Origin: Nymphaea colorata
Lineage: Eukaryota; Streptophyta; Magnoliopsida; Nymphaeales; Nymphaeaceae
Reading direction: 5' to 3'
NCBI RefSeq assembly: GCF_008831285.2
Contig: NC_045139.1
Coordinates: 30,698,206-30,762,205, forward strand
DNA: 64,000 nucleotides
Shown here one piece after another: positions 26,001 to 38,000 of the stretch; positions within the stretch are counted from its first letter, which is position 1, and every line of letters begins with the position of its first letter. The position numbers and the translations under genes were made by a program. The notes beneath the pieces are model-generated. The model searched no databases. It was not told the origin of the DNA and saw only the letters and a list, made by a program, of their open reading frames with translations.

Positions 26001-29000
26001 CCTCTTCCTATGCAATTGTTAGGTGATAACAAAGCTGCTCTGTTTATTGCTAATAATCCTGCTTTCCATGAGAGAACCAAGCATGTTGAAGTAGATTGTC
26101 ACTATACCAGAGACATGATTCAAAAGGGGTTTGTAAGCACCTCCCATATTTCAACTACAGGGCAAACTGCTGATATTTTTACTAAAGCTCTTGCAAGAGG
26201 ACCATTCCAAAGTTGTTGTTCCAAGTTGAGCTTGTTTGACATATACGCTCCAACTTGAGGGGGAGTGTTAAGACGTGTTTATACTCAGTATTAGGCTTGA
26301 GAGGGCACTTGTGTAATAATGTTTCTTTTAATGACTTTCTTGTAACTTATCCCTCTCCTCTAGTCTATATAAAGAGGAGTTAGGGATTCTTTCGAGGTTA
26401 ATCAAAGATTAGTTCTCTTAACTTCATCAGTGGACAACACCGTCGCCTTAGCAGCCATTGAAGCCCATTGTGCCTGGACGGAGGAAACCATTATCGAAGT
26501 TAATCGCCGCCTCTAAACGATTGAACGATTGCAAGCCGAATCCGAAGCATGCCTGCACAACGCCATCCAAGCAGCGGTCACCGCCGGTATCCGTGACGCC
26601 TTCCAGCACCACCACGGCCCCATCGGCCCCCCTGCGTCACCGTCGCTGCTGTCGCCACCTCCTCCAGCCGAAGGCGATTCTGTTCTCGGGACGCCTTCGG
26701 GCGCAGGCCCACACGCCCAACCTCGACACGGCAGCATGATGGGAGCCGTTCTGCCCGCACAACCACCGCCCGTCAACGGAGGGTTCGGCGTTTCATTCGG
26801 CACCTTCGGCGCTACCCACGCGGGCGTCGGACCTACCCTAGGCGACATTTTCTCCAGCCATATGAATTCAGCGCCCACTGGAGGCAGTCCTTCCTCGACG
26901 CCGCTCACTTTTCCATATGGAGGGGGCGACTTCAGCCGATGGAAACCGATCAAGATGGACTTTCCTCGCTTCAATGGAGATGACCTGCCTAGCTGGATCT
27001 TTAAGGCCGAACAGTTTTTTGAGTGCCAAGGAATTCTAGAGACAATGAAGGTTAGCCATGCTGCCATGAATTTTGAAGGACCCGCCATCTGGTGGTTTCG
27101 ATGGTTAGTTTCGCAACACGGCCGACCCGACTGACACCAACTGGTAACGGCCATGACGGCATGATTTGGACCGTCAATCTATGTGGATTACAACGCAGAG
27201 CTCTCTAAGATATGGCAGAAAGCAAGTGTGGTAGAGTACCAAGAGCACTTTGAGGAACTTAACAACATGGTCCGCGGGTGGCTTGTAGAGGCCCTCATTG
27301 GCACATTCGTCAGCGGCCTAAAGGAAGAAATGCAGATTGAGGTTCAAGTGTTACGACCCACCACCCTACACGCGTGTTTTGCTGCAGCACGCATGGCCGA
27401 GGAGAAGCACTGTTGTTTCCTGAGCTTAAATCGTTTGTCTAATGCGACACGCGCCCTCCAACCGCCTACAGCCTTCCCGATCGAACAAGACAAGCCGATG
27501 AGCAAGCCACCCCTTGGCAAGGGCCCTGGCCGTGCCTTTTGTGCGACGACTCACGCCTGACCAGATCCGGGAGAAGCGACGCCAAGGGATATGCTTCCAC
27601 TGCGATCAACCATGGACCGCAGGGCACTCATGCAAACGCCTTCACATGTATTTAGCGGAGGAAGAAGAAGAGTCGTGCGAAGGAGACCCCACCGAGACAC
27701 TCGGGGAGACATCGGTCGTATACATGACCATGGGCTGCCCACCCGAAATCCCTCTGCACGCTTTAGCCGGCAACGAGGTACCACAGTTGATGCGAGTAGA
27801 AGGGCGGCTAAGGGGCCAAACAGTGAGTGTACTGGTTGATACAGGCTCTACTCACAACTTTATTTGTGAAAAATCCGCAAAGGTTGCAAAATTGATATGC
27901 AGCCTGTGTTTGACGTGGTAGTAGGGGATGGCAGCACCCTAAACTGTAAAGGTCGTTGCAATGAAGAGAAACTAGAAATTCAGGGTCATTGTTTTCCGTT
28001 GCAGCTATATACATTGTCTATGGCAGGCGCCGACCTTGTGTTGGGCATGCACTGGTTACGAGGACTCGGCGAAGTGGTGTGGGATTTTGTGAGTATGCGA
28101 ATGCATTTTACCCAAGGCGACGGTCGTCGACTTATGCTAGCAGCCAGCACACACACCACGGCTACAGAAGGGGTTAACTTCAAGATGTTGAGAGGCACAG
28201 CTGCGAGTTTGGTGCTCCTCATGAGTCAGGCGACACCAGTGGAGAGTTTGGATGCCACACCTAACATAGATGGAGTACGTCTATCTTCACTTCTTAACAA
28301 ATTCTCACGTGTTTTCTGTTGCTAGAGGGTTACCACCCCCGCGCTCCTGCGACCACAGGATTGATCTTCAGGTTGGGGCACTTGCCACCAAACAACATCC
28401 TTACCGGTACAACCCCTTTCAACGGAAGGTACTCACGCAGCTCGTATAAGAAATGCTAGCGCAGGGCGTCATCGAACCTAGTCGGAGCCCTTTCACATCA
28501 CCAGCCCTATTAGTGCAAAAGAAAGATGGCAGTTGGCGGTTTTGCGTGGATTATCGAGCCCTAAATGCCATCACGATTAAGGATCAGTACCCTATCCCTA
28601 TGGTGGAGGATCTTCTTGATGAGTACAAGGAGCGTCGTTCTTCTCCAAGATCGACCTCTGCACCGGCTATCATCAGATCAGAGTTCTAGATGCAGATGTG
28701 CCCAAGACCGCTTTCCTCACACCCGACGGCCATTATGAATTCCGTGTGATGCCGTTTGGACTCACCAATGCACCGGCCACGTTTCAATCTCTCATGAATG
28801 ACGTGTTATGACCGTATCTGCACAGGTTCGTCCTTGTCTTTTTTTATGACATTTTGGTGTTTAGCGCAGATGAGGACGCACATTTCCAGCATCTGCATGT
28901 TGTCTTATCTCTCTTGAGGCAACACGTATTATATGCCAAATTGTCCAAATGTACCTTCGGCATGTCTCACATCACGTACTTGGGCCATGTTATAAGTCAC

Positions 29001-32000
29001 GACAGTGTCCGGATGGAGGCAGATAAGGTGCTAGCGGTATGGGAGTGGCTCTTACCTCGCACAGTCAGGCAGCTTCATGGTTTTCTTGGACTACCGGGGT
29101 ACTACAGGCGTTTTGTTCGCAATTTCGGCACCATAGCTGCTCCCTTGATCGAGTTGACAAAGAAGAATGACTTCCACTGGACTCCTCTAGCAGGACAGGC
29201 ATTCAATGCATTAAAACAAGCGGTCACGTCAGCGCCAGTACTAGCAATGCCCAACTTCGAGATCCCCTTCAAAGTGGAAGCCGATGCCTCCGACGTAGGC
29301 ATCGGGGCGATTTTGAGTCAGAATCAACACCCACTCAGCCACTCGCATTCTTTAGTCGCGCAATGGGCTCGGCCTTCCATACCAAGTCAGCTTATGTTCG
29401 CGAACTGATCGCTATTGTTTTAGCAATGCTGCGTTGGAGACACTACCTACTGGGCCGACACTTCATACTTCATAGTACTCACATATCACCATAGCCTTCG
29501 CTACTGCCTACAACAATCAACTCTGCTCCCTGAGGTACAAAAGTGGGTATTAAAACTTACAAGCTTTGACTTCGAGATCAAACATCGAAGGGGAAGAGAT
29601 AACCTCTCAGCAGATGGACTCTCCAGGCGAGGGGCGTGGGAATCCTACAGTCAGTTCTTGGCTGCGACTTCTATACAACGTCATATTGGGGATCAGATAG
29701 CCCAAGAGCACAGTACAGCAGCAGCCTCGGTTCAGCGCATTCGCGCCACTCTACAGGACGATCCTACGCGCAAGTATGGGTACGCATGGAAGCCCCCCTA
29801 TCTCCACTTCCGGGATCGCATCTATACACCCACAGACAGATTTGCCAGGCGTCTTGATAACGCATTTCCATGATTCTAAAGACGCTGGTCACGAGGGAGT
29901 GGAGGGGACGTATCACCGACTGTGGACCGCATTCTTTTGGCCAGGCATGAAACGACATATTCGTAACTATATCAAAGGGTGTGATACTTGCCAGCGTAAC
30001 AAGTATGAAACACAAAAACCAGCCGGACTATTGCAGCCATTGGCCCATTACCCATTCCCGAGAAGATTTGGGAAGATATTTCAATGGACTTCATCGAAGG
30101 CTTACCCAAGTCACGTGGCAAATCAGTAATCTTAGTGGGGGTAGATCACTTGTCCAAGTATGCACACTTCATCGCGCTAGGTCACCCTTTCACGGCCAAG
30201 ACTGTCACCCATGTTTTCCAAGAACATGTAGGGAAACTTCATGGTATGCCTCGATCCATTATCAATGACCGAGACTCGATATTCCTTAGTGCGTTCTGGA
30301 GAGAGTATTTGCACTTGCAGGGCACTAATCTAAAGATGAGTATAACCTACCACCCACAAACGGATAGCCAAACAGAGGTAATAAATCGCTGTGTAGAAAC
30401 CTACCTCCGATGTTTCGCAGGGCAGTGCCCCAAGGAATGGGCAACCTATTTATCTTGGGCGAAATTGGCATACAACACCAGGTGGCGCACTTCCACAAAC
30501 ACCACCCCTTTTGAGGCCATGTATGGGCGACCACCTCCTACAGTTCACCGCTATTTGCCGGGCACTGCACGTGATGACACGGTTGACACTCAGTTACGTT
30601 GCCGAGATGTTATTATGAAGAACATCAAAGACCATCTAGCGACCGCCAGAAATCGCATGGTCTTACAATACAACCGTCGCCATCGAGATGTGACCTATCA
30701 AGAGGGCGATTGGGTATTCTTGAAAAGACCACCGCAGCGCACGACACAATTCAAGGGAGCCGGACAACAAAAGTTACTCTCTCGTTATGTGGGACCCGAC
30801 AAGATCAGCCGTCAGATAGGTAAACTCGCTTACAAGTTCCTTCTTCCAGCCGGCAGTTCAATACACCTGGTATTCCACGTCTCCAAACTGAAACCCTGCA
30901 CCACGGTTCCCACCAGCAACGATATCCAATCTGCTTCCATCCTGGAAGAACCCCCTGCCCTTTCGCCTCTGAGACGCATCGGCATGAGGAAAGTTAAGAT
31001 AGATGGCAAGTGGCGTCACCAATGGCTGATTGAATGGTTGTCCAATGAAGATGCACCAGCAACATGGGAAGATAGTGAAGACATCATGTTTCGCTTTCCA
31101 TTATTTACACCTTGAGGACAAGGTGTTTTTCGAAGGGGGGAGTAATGTTAAGCTTTGTTTAGTTTTATTTCAGATTGCTTTCATTACGTTGGGTTTATTA
31201 GAGTGTTTATCAGTTTGGATCGGGATCTTAGTGCAGACCCGGACCCGCTTTGCTTGAGATGTAAGTTCTTAATTGGGCATGTCTAACCCTAATGACATTA
31301 TGATGGATTATTTCCTCTTCTAGTCTCTCTCTCATTCCCTCTCGTCTCCCTCTCCTTCTTTCCTTGGTAGCCCAAGAGGCTATCATATTGTAACCATAAT
31401 AAAATATAGTCTCCAATTTTTCTATCTACACAAGAAAAGCAGAATTCCCAATGTCTCTATTAAATTCTAAATGAGGGGAAAACAAGTCAGTTTTCTTTGA
31501 ATCACAAACTATAACTCTTTCTAACATGTGAAAAAGATAAAATTATCACCATTATATGCCCCAAGAGCAGTTCCTTGCAATGACATCTTTATACTCTCAT
31601 AACCAATCTAATAGAAAAAGGACTCAAATCTTAATAGCTCGACACACATGTGATCTACAAAAGCTGTATGGTTGTACTTCCACTGTTCCACATGTCCCAT
31701 AATTTTAAGAGTATCTTGTGAAGAAAAAACGAATAAAATAAACCCAACTTACCAAGTTAGAGAAATGTGTTGGTTGTCAAAGGTACCAAACGAAGGCCTG
31801 AAATGTGCACACGTTTTCCTCCCATTGCATTATTTAAAGAAGAAAACATAATTCTAAGTTACATTGTGGTCTGCATCTCATGCAAAGTGAAGTTTAAGGT
31901 GTGTATATGTGTTGACTGGGTTGTTAATGGGCTAGACCTTGAGCATACTGTAGTCATGTTGACCCAGACCCAATTTTGACATGCTGCAAATAGGGGTAAG

Positions 32001-35000
32001 GTGCACCCTCATCTGCTGGGACCAACCATGGGAAAAGCCATATCCAGGTCATAAAAGATTTCATAAGCCAGACCTGATCAAAATCCAAAAACTTTTTCTT
32101 GAAGTTTCTGTGAAGGGCTCGCATTTAGCACAATATTTCTTTAGACACTCACCACAAAACACACAATGATTAAGGTACCTTTTAATGTGAGACAACAAAA
32201 TTCTTTGTAACATAAATGCAAGGCCAAGAAGCTTTCTGGGAAGCAAGTGTTCAACCAAAGTTGTGGTAATGAAAACCTTGAATGAAAATCAAGAATCTGA
32301 CAATCTAAGGTGATTTCCATAGCCAACATACTTCCATCTTGTCAAATCCAGAATTTAACAGCCTGTTAATAATGATTGATGAAGCCACAACCTTCTCAAA
32401 ATTGCTTGGACTCTGCATAAAACAGAAATGAGAAAATCATATATACAGATAGATAACTCTAAGAAAAATTAAAGAAGAAGCTTATGGACCCAATAATACT
32501 ACACAAGCGAGGAAAGCAAAACAAATAATCAACACTGGTTTCCATCTATGACTTGAAACAAGAATACCAAAATGTCCAATGAAGTACCACACTGATCACA
32601 GATGATGCACAAGAAAACTTAGCAAGTGTCAAGCTCAATGTAGTCATCTGATCCCAAAGAAGCAATTATACATGTTGATATGTAAATATTAAGCTTATTC
32701 TTTGTCTTGCTGTAAAGGTCACAATGGCCCAGAGGACATTTGTTTCTTGAAAGTTGGATAAATATTAGCAATTTAGCAGATACCATGATCTTCAAACACT
32801 AATGATGGAAAGTCACCATTGACACCAGAAGAGTCATTCCTAGTAGCTACAAATACATTTATATTAGTCATAATGACATGTGGTTGCCACTGATCCAGCT
32901 TCATGACTTGGATTGCTGGTCAAACATTGATTTGGTCAATTCTAGGACCAGAGACCGAAAATTTCAAAGCACTCGTAGAACTGAACATGAAATACTGAAG
33001 CAACGCTGCCACAAGTTTGGTGTGCTTAAGAGCTACTGGCTCCATGTTAGCAACAAAATTCACATTAATTTTGTGAATGCCCTAACATACTTTTGCCCAC
33101 CCAAGGCAGTCAAACTCAAAACTTATTACTTAATTAGTAATATGCACTTTCAGAACTTATACAAGATGAGGCATTATATGTTGAACATCCACACATTCCA
33201 CTCAAAAGCATAAAAATTAATTCAAGCAAGGATGGACCTTGTAAAAGTGTCGATGATAATCTGAAAGTTGAAAATCACACCACGTGCCAATTGATAATGT
33301 GATAGCACTTAACAAATCCACTGTTCTTTGACTTCCACAGGAATATGCTGTGCAATTAAGGCTGCTCAAATATGGATCTTCAATATCATCACATATGAAA
33401 GTCTGTACTTTCTTCAACTCCACCCATGCTAGTTCCAAAATAGCAGGCTCGCCTATGGATGCAAACTTGAAAGAAAAGAAACACCAAAGATAAGGCTTGG
33501 CTGATGTCATGAGTCTACAGACAATTTTCAAGAAGCACCAAAGTTTTTCATAAACAAGATTTCAAGCTCTGCAGAGAAGTAAAACCCATTCAAGCAACAT
33601 TGAAAACGATACATGCTGTAAGAATTATGGTATGAGCCACACATCCATTTTAGCACATGCCAAACCACATGACTCCCATTTTTCTCCAAAATATTTCAAA
33701 AAGCAAATTCTGCTAGTTTAGGAAATGGATTCAAATGTAAACCACAAGTAGGCTGGGAAAAACCTATCTTATACAAACCATTTTAAGTGATGCCTTATTA
33801 ATAAGATGGAAACTTTATATTAGTATAAGTGGCACACCCAAAACTGAGCAACAACATGTAAACATTATAAAACCAACTTCTCAAGACATGCAAACATCTG
33901 AATTATGTTCAGTAAACGCATTATGCGCCTTTTGAACGTCCATGTTCCCATCTCGCCCGTACTAACGATGAATGGGGAAAGCCGGCCAGAATCTCAGGAG
34001 CATTGAGCCGGGCAGCGGCGAACCGGAGACGGTCACGAGGGTCATGTAGCTTAAAACCTTAAGCAATAAGCCTTGCTCATTTTATAAGTAGACAATTTTC
34101 GGCATTTAAAACAAACGCTAATTAACTTTAATTAAATCAGTATGCACTAACCAATATGTTCTTAAAAAGCCAATCTGTAATGAATGTACTATTGACAATG
34201 AAGAGCAATAATCAACAATACAAGGACCTAATCTTTAACAAACCCTAACTCTAATGATAAATAAAATTATTATAGGTTTGTAATTGCCTAGTCACGCAAG
34301 TACTGCTAGACTAACCTCTAGATTCCAGCTTATTTATATGTAAAATAGTTATATTACATGAATAATGAAATAACACCATTCAAATTCATTAGAAATATAG
34401 GAAAAAAGTTGAACTCTAAATGGCAAAAAGTCAACTGACAAAGTTCTAGTGTGAATTGGACAAGTCTGCCAAAAGGTTGAGCATCGTAAATCCAATATCT
34501 CAAGTACTTTTCTAGTTCAATATATTAAAGTTTTTTTCATCGTCTTTTTGCTTTTCATCAAGAGTCCATCTAGGGAATATTCCATATATTAATTTAAAAA
34601 TGTTTCTGTTTATGACATGCTTCATTCTATTGGGAGTCTGGGACAATTCAAGGTGACAAATTTGACTTCCAAAAACCATGGAATTTTAGGACACAACTAG
34701 TGAGTAGTGACCCTTGGTGTCTCATATGGGTTGTATATCCCAAATTGACCGAACAGGATCTTTCGAACACACCTGGACACTTCATGAACACAGCAAAACT
34801 ATGGTAAGCATTTTCAATAATTTGTTGTGAATTTTACTTACTTTCCTTTTATGATCATGATTGCCTATTTTGCACTTCCTTGTGCCCTTTCCTTGCTCTC
34901 CACCATAGAAGGCTCATAGTCTACCTCGCAGATTCTTATACAGCATAATCGTAACCAATAAGAACATAAAATGCAAAACCTCCAGCATAAAAAAGAGCAG

Positions 35001-38000
35001 AAATACATAAATAGTACTCCATAACTGTATCTGAGTGTGTAACCATGTGTGTCCATGTGCGGACATGTTCTGCATATGTATGTGAATAGACTGCATGCAT
35101 TTCCTTTCTCATCATAATCCACCACAAAAGTTTGATAAGATAATTGGCTGCCCTATAGCTTCTAGACACACACTTTTTACCATAAAATTAGAGTAGCATA
35201 AACTCTACTGGAGAGCAAAATTCATCATTTTTCAAGCATAAATGGAATAAAGAAAGTAATTATACTTGCCGAAAAAGCACCCAGCAATACAATGCAGTAT
35301 GGATCATCTTAGTAACACCAAGAGCTGGCCAGGTTGCCTTTAGAAGCCCAAGGATTTCTTCAGTTTCCTGTAAATGATTCCAATAAGTGAACAGACCTGA
35401 GACCACCATTCAACCGAATCCATGCTATGGTCTTAAATTATGAACAAAATGAGCAAATTGCCAGAAAAAGGTTACTAACCTCAACCTGTTGTCCATCCAA
35501 ACTGTCAAAGGTGCTGCACAGCAGTTTCTCATAAAGCCTAAGATTTACATGGTAACCTGTCTCCCAGTAATGCGATCCACCCCTGGTGCCAAACTCTTTG
35601 TGAGTCTCCGAGAACTCCATGACAGATCTTTGGAGAGCTGAGAAAATCCCAGCAACTTGAGAAGATGCATTATGCATGGCCCATACCTATGAATTCACTT
35701 TGTTATTGGAACGAAGCAAAAGAAAAATGAGAAGTTGTTACTTGAAGGATGCCTACAGTCATTCTTAAGTTCCATAAATTGAAGTAATCCATAAAAAATT
35801 CTTTAATTGAAATTCAAAACAAGTACCTTTTCGTTTCTCATGTCAGCAAGAATGCTTTTCAATTCATTTTCAGCTCCAGACAGAGAGTGGCTACAAAGCA
35901 CTTCCTCAAGAATTCTAGTCTGACATAACCGTAAAGAAATCTTAATGTTCAGAGAAAACCTTCTTAGCAGAAAAAAAATCAGGAGAGAAGAGAGGGATGA
36001 GGTGGGATAAGGTACTAAACTTCTGACTTCTCTAATGACCTAAACTATTGTTTTTAGCTACCTGTCTCTTTATCCAGCGGATATATGCTTTCTTGTTAGG
36101 AAATCCACTTTGTGAAACATTCTTCAGAAGTTCTATCGATATCTTAGGAACATGAAGTTTCCCAGCTTCTGCAATTAGACTGCTGTGAGATAATCCTTGC
36201 CTTGCACATCTGTCAATCACTTGTGAAATCTGGAAAGACAAAGTAAACAAATCAGAGTGCTAAAGACATTTTAGCAGTTCAATGTCTGCGGCGTTAAACT
36301 GTGAATTTGTTGCTGTAACTAATAGGAGGCATGCTGCATCAACCTGGTCAAGTATTTGTGTCACAACAGGCACAAAAAAATTAACCATGTTCTTCCTGCA
36401 GACCATTATCATTCTTATCAATCACTGCCAAATGCTATCAATATATTTACATTTTTCAGTGTCAATTATCCTAAAAAGGACAAGATAGTAAAAACAGCAT
36501 TCCAATAGTAATAGTAAAGGTCCAGATATCCTTGAAGGTATGGTTCAGTCAAACCATATCCCATCCACATGGATATGGAGTGCATGTACAGAGCAATTTT
36601 AAAAAACTTTGGCAGCGTCTGGGCATACACATTAAAATATGGCATATTCAAGCACCTTTCTCTACTTTGGATAGTATCCATGGTTCTCCCTTTTCCTTCA
36701 CAACTAGCTCTCATGGTTTTAATGTCCTTACAGGCAACTTTTGTTCAGATGTGTATCATTTGCTAATATCTAGGTCATCAGACAAAAAAATTGTGTTGTC
36801 TTTGAAATAGCTACACAGATTTGGCATTGTATGGAATTGGTTCCCCATTTATTTCTTTTTATTGGTGGACAGGAATATGAAAGAAAGAAGAAGTGGATCA
36901 AGGTGTGAAAGCTCAAAAACAACACACACACACACACAAAATATTTATACAGAAAAATTCGTTCCTCCTACCATTGAAGTGTTATGTTTTTTTATCCATC
37001 GTTACATGTAAGCCAAATCATATCCCATGGATGCACTTATTGTGGTCCTTTTGATAGGAATAAGCTCTTGAATCATGTGCTTTCTACAAGGACATGGATC
37101 TTGAAGATTTGAAAATATAGACTTGGAGCCATTGGTTTTAGAAAATTTTTGTTTTATAGATGAATAATCTAATAATTGTTTCCTATTAGACAAATGATTG
37201 AGATCACAATTACGTGGTCAAACTCCAAAAAGGAATATTAAAAATATGAAAGAAAACATTGTGAAAGTAAAATGGCTTGCCCTCTCACTGTCAGCAGAAG
37301 GCATCATATCATAGTGACAGATATTTTCTAAGAAATTTCTTGGCAAAGGTTTTCCCACAAGTGTTTTTTTTTTCCAAGAAGTACTTTATACTAAGGAAAT
37401 ATCATGGAAATCCTGGAAGTTTTAAAACTTGAAAGTGTAAAAACAGAAAAAGGAAAGTTATAAAATAATAGGTTTTCTAGTATTTTCCTGACATTTGCAT
37501 TTTTAGCAATATTCTTAAAAATAAGGGGATGCTTTGCCAAAATTATTGGTTGGTTTTGGAATGGTAATCGAGATATTTTCATAATATTAAGATATTTTCA
37601 TAATATCAGAAATACCTATCTTCAGATCTTGTCTACGAGAATCTGGAATATATGTGCCAAAAAATATAAGATCTATGAGAAAATCAGTTGCCTGATCACT
37701 ATGATTGGATGACTCACAAGTTATGCAAAGCAACTTTCAACAATGTGAACGGCTGTTTTGACTTAGAAAAGTTGTCTAAAGACATCGCTACTTGTAAGTT
37801 GTCAATCAAATTGAGCTAGCAACTCATAATCAGTGCCCATGGTCTTCATATTTCATGGTGTACATAATCCTGACTATACATGAGTGAGAGGCCGGAGCAT
37901 CCGGACGGCAAGAGAAATTCACATCCTGCATATATATGCATCTATGCCAGTGTACACATACATATGTATGAATGCATATATTGTTGACAAAGTGTCATAC

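Larger units (their letters stand above)
21223..26429 (+). mobile_element. Young Ty1/copia retrotransposon nested in the gypsy gag
   Basis: The 5,207-bp element is bounded by 164-bp LTRs that look identical throughout and by the perfect duplication gtgga (21218-21222 and 26430-26434). It has a tRNA-iMet primer-binding site, a GC-rich leader, one gag-pol frame in the copia order gag-protease-integrase-RT-RNase H, and a polypurine tract. Identical LTRs mean a recent insertion, clearly later than the gypsy. A single internal stop codon (TAG at 23562) is the only obvious defect. Short LTRs are seen in Ale/Retrofit-like lineages, but I do not assign the lineage firmly. Confidence 0.96.
21197..27560 (+). 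pseudogene. Gypsy gag, split by the copia insertion and degenerate
   Basis: The gag ATG is at 21197. After 26 nt the frame is cut by the copia element (21223-26429), and gag sequence resumes after the duplicated gtgga at 26435. The right part carries an early in-frame stop near 26514, a proline/glycine-rich linker and the retrotransposon gag core ([26 protein letters not shown]). Further stops near 27132 and 27160 precede [14 protein letters not shown]. Gag would bind genomic RNA and build the particle. With the insert, the stops and a frameshift near 27540, no complete protein can be made. Confidence 0.85.
20924..31385 (+). mobile_element. Decayed Ty3/gypsy chromovirus, interrupted by a copia element
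   Basis: The element is flanked by the perfect 5-bp duplication tattg (20919-20923 and 31386-31390). It has TG...CA LTRs of 255 and 240 bp, a tRNA-iMet primer-binding site, gag, a CCHC-like knuckle, an aspartic protease motif (DTGS), reverse transcriptase/RNase H, integrase with an HHCC zinc site, a GPY/F-like module and a C-terminal chromodomain. Domain order RT-RNaseH-INT and the chromodomain identify a chromovirus. Without the copia insert it is about 5.25 kb. Coding capacity is destroyed by several stops and frameshifts. The two LTRs differ by about a dozen substitutions and two indels by eye, about 5 percent, so this is a moderately old insertion. Confidence 0.95.
20807..32331 (-). other. 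Intron 11 of the DUF810 gene, holding the nested retrotransposons
   Basis: The exon ending in SGFDKME (phase 0 at 32332) joins the exon starting GSGETTKL (phase 0 at 20806), giving an uninterrupted family-like stretch. The intron is 11.5 kb. Removing the gypsy element and one target-site copy leaves about 1.06 kb of original intron, so the insertions account for roughly nine tenths of it. Both elements are on the plus strand, opposite to the host gene. Confidence 0.8.

Noticed and set aside
31551-31613. Exon-like stretch on the minus strand ([16 protein letters not shown]) after an acceptor-like TATTAG, close to the gypsy 3' boundary
   Set aside because: Its only donor leaves phase 1, which does not fit the next exon, while exons 11 and 12 join directly in phase 0 and match the family without an insert.
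34865-35169. Minus-strand frames just downstream of DUF810 exon 9
   Set aside because: They are intron sequence after the GTATAA donor at 35265; residues are Cys/Tyr/Phe rich as expected from AT-rich random DNA.
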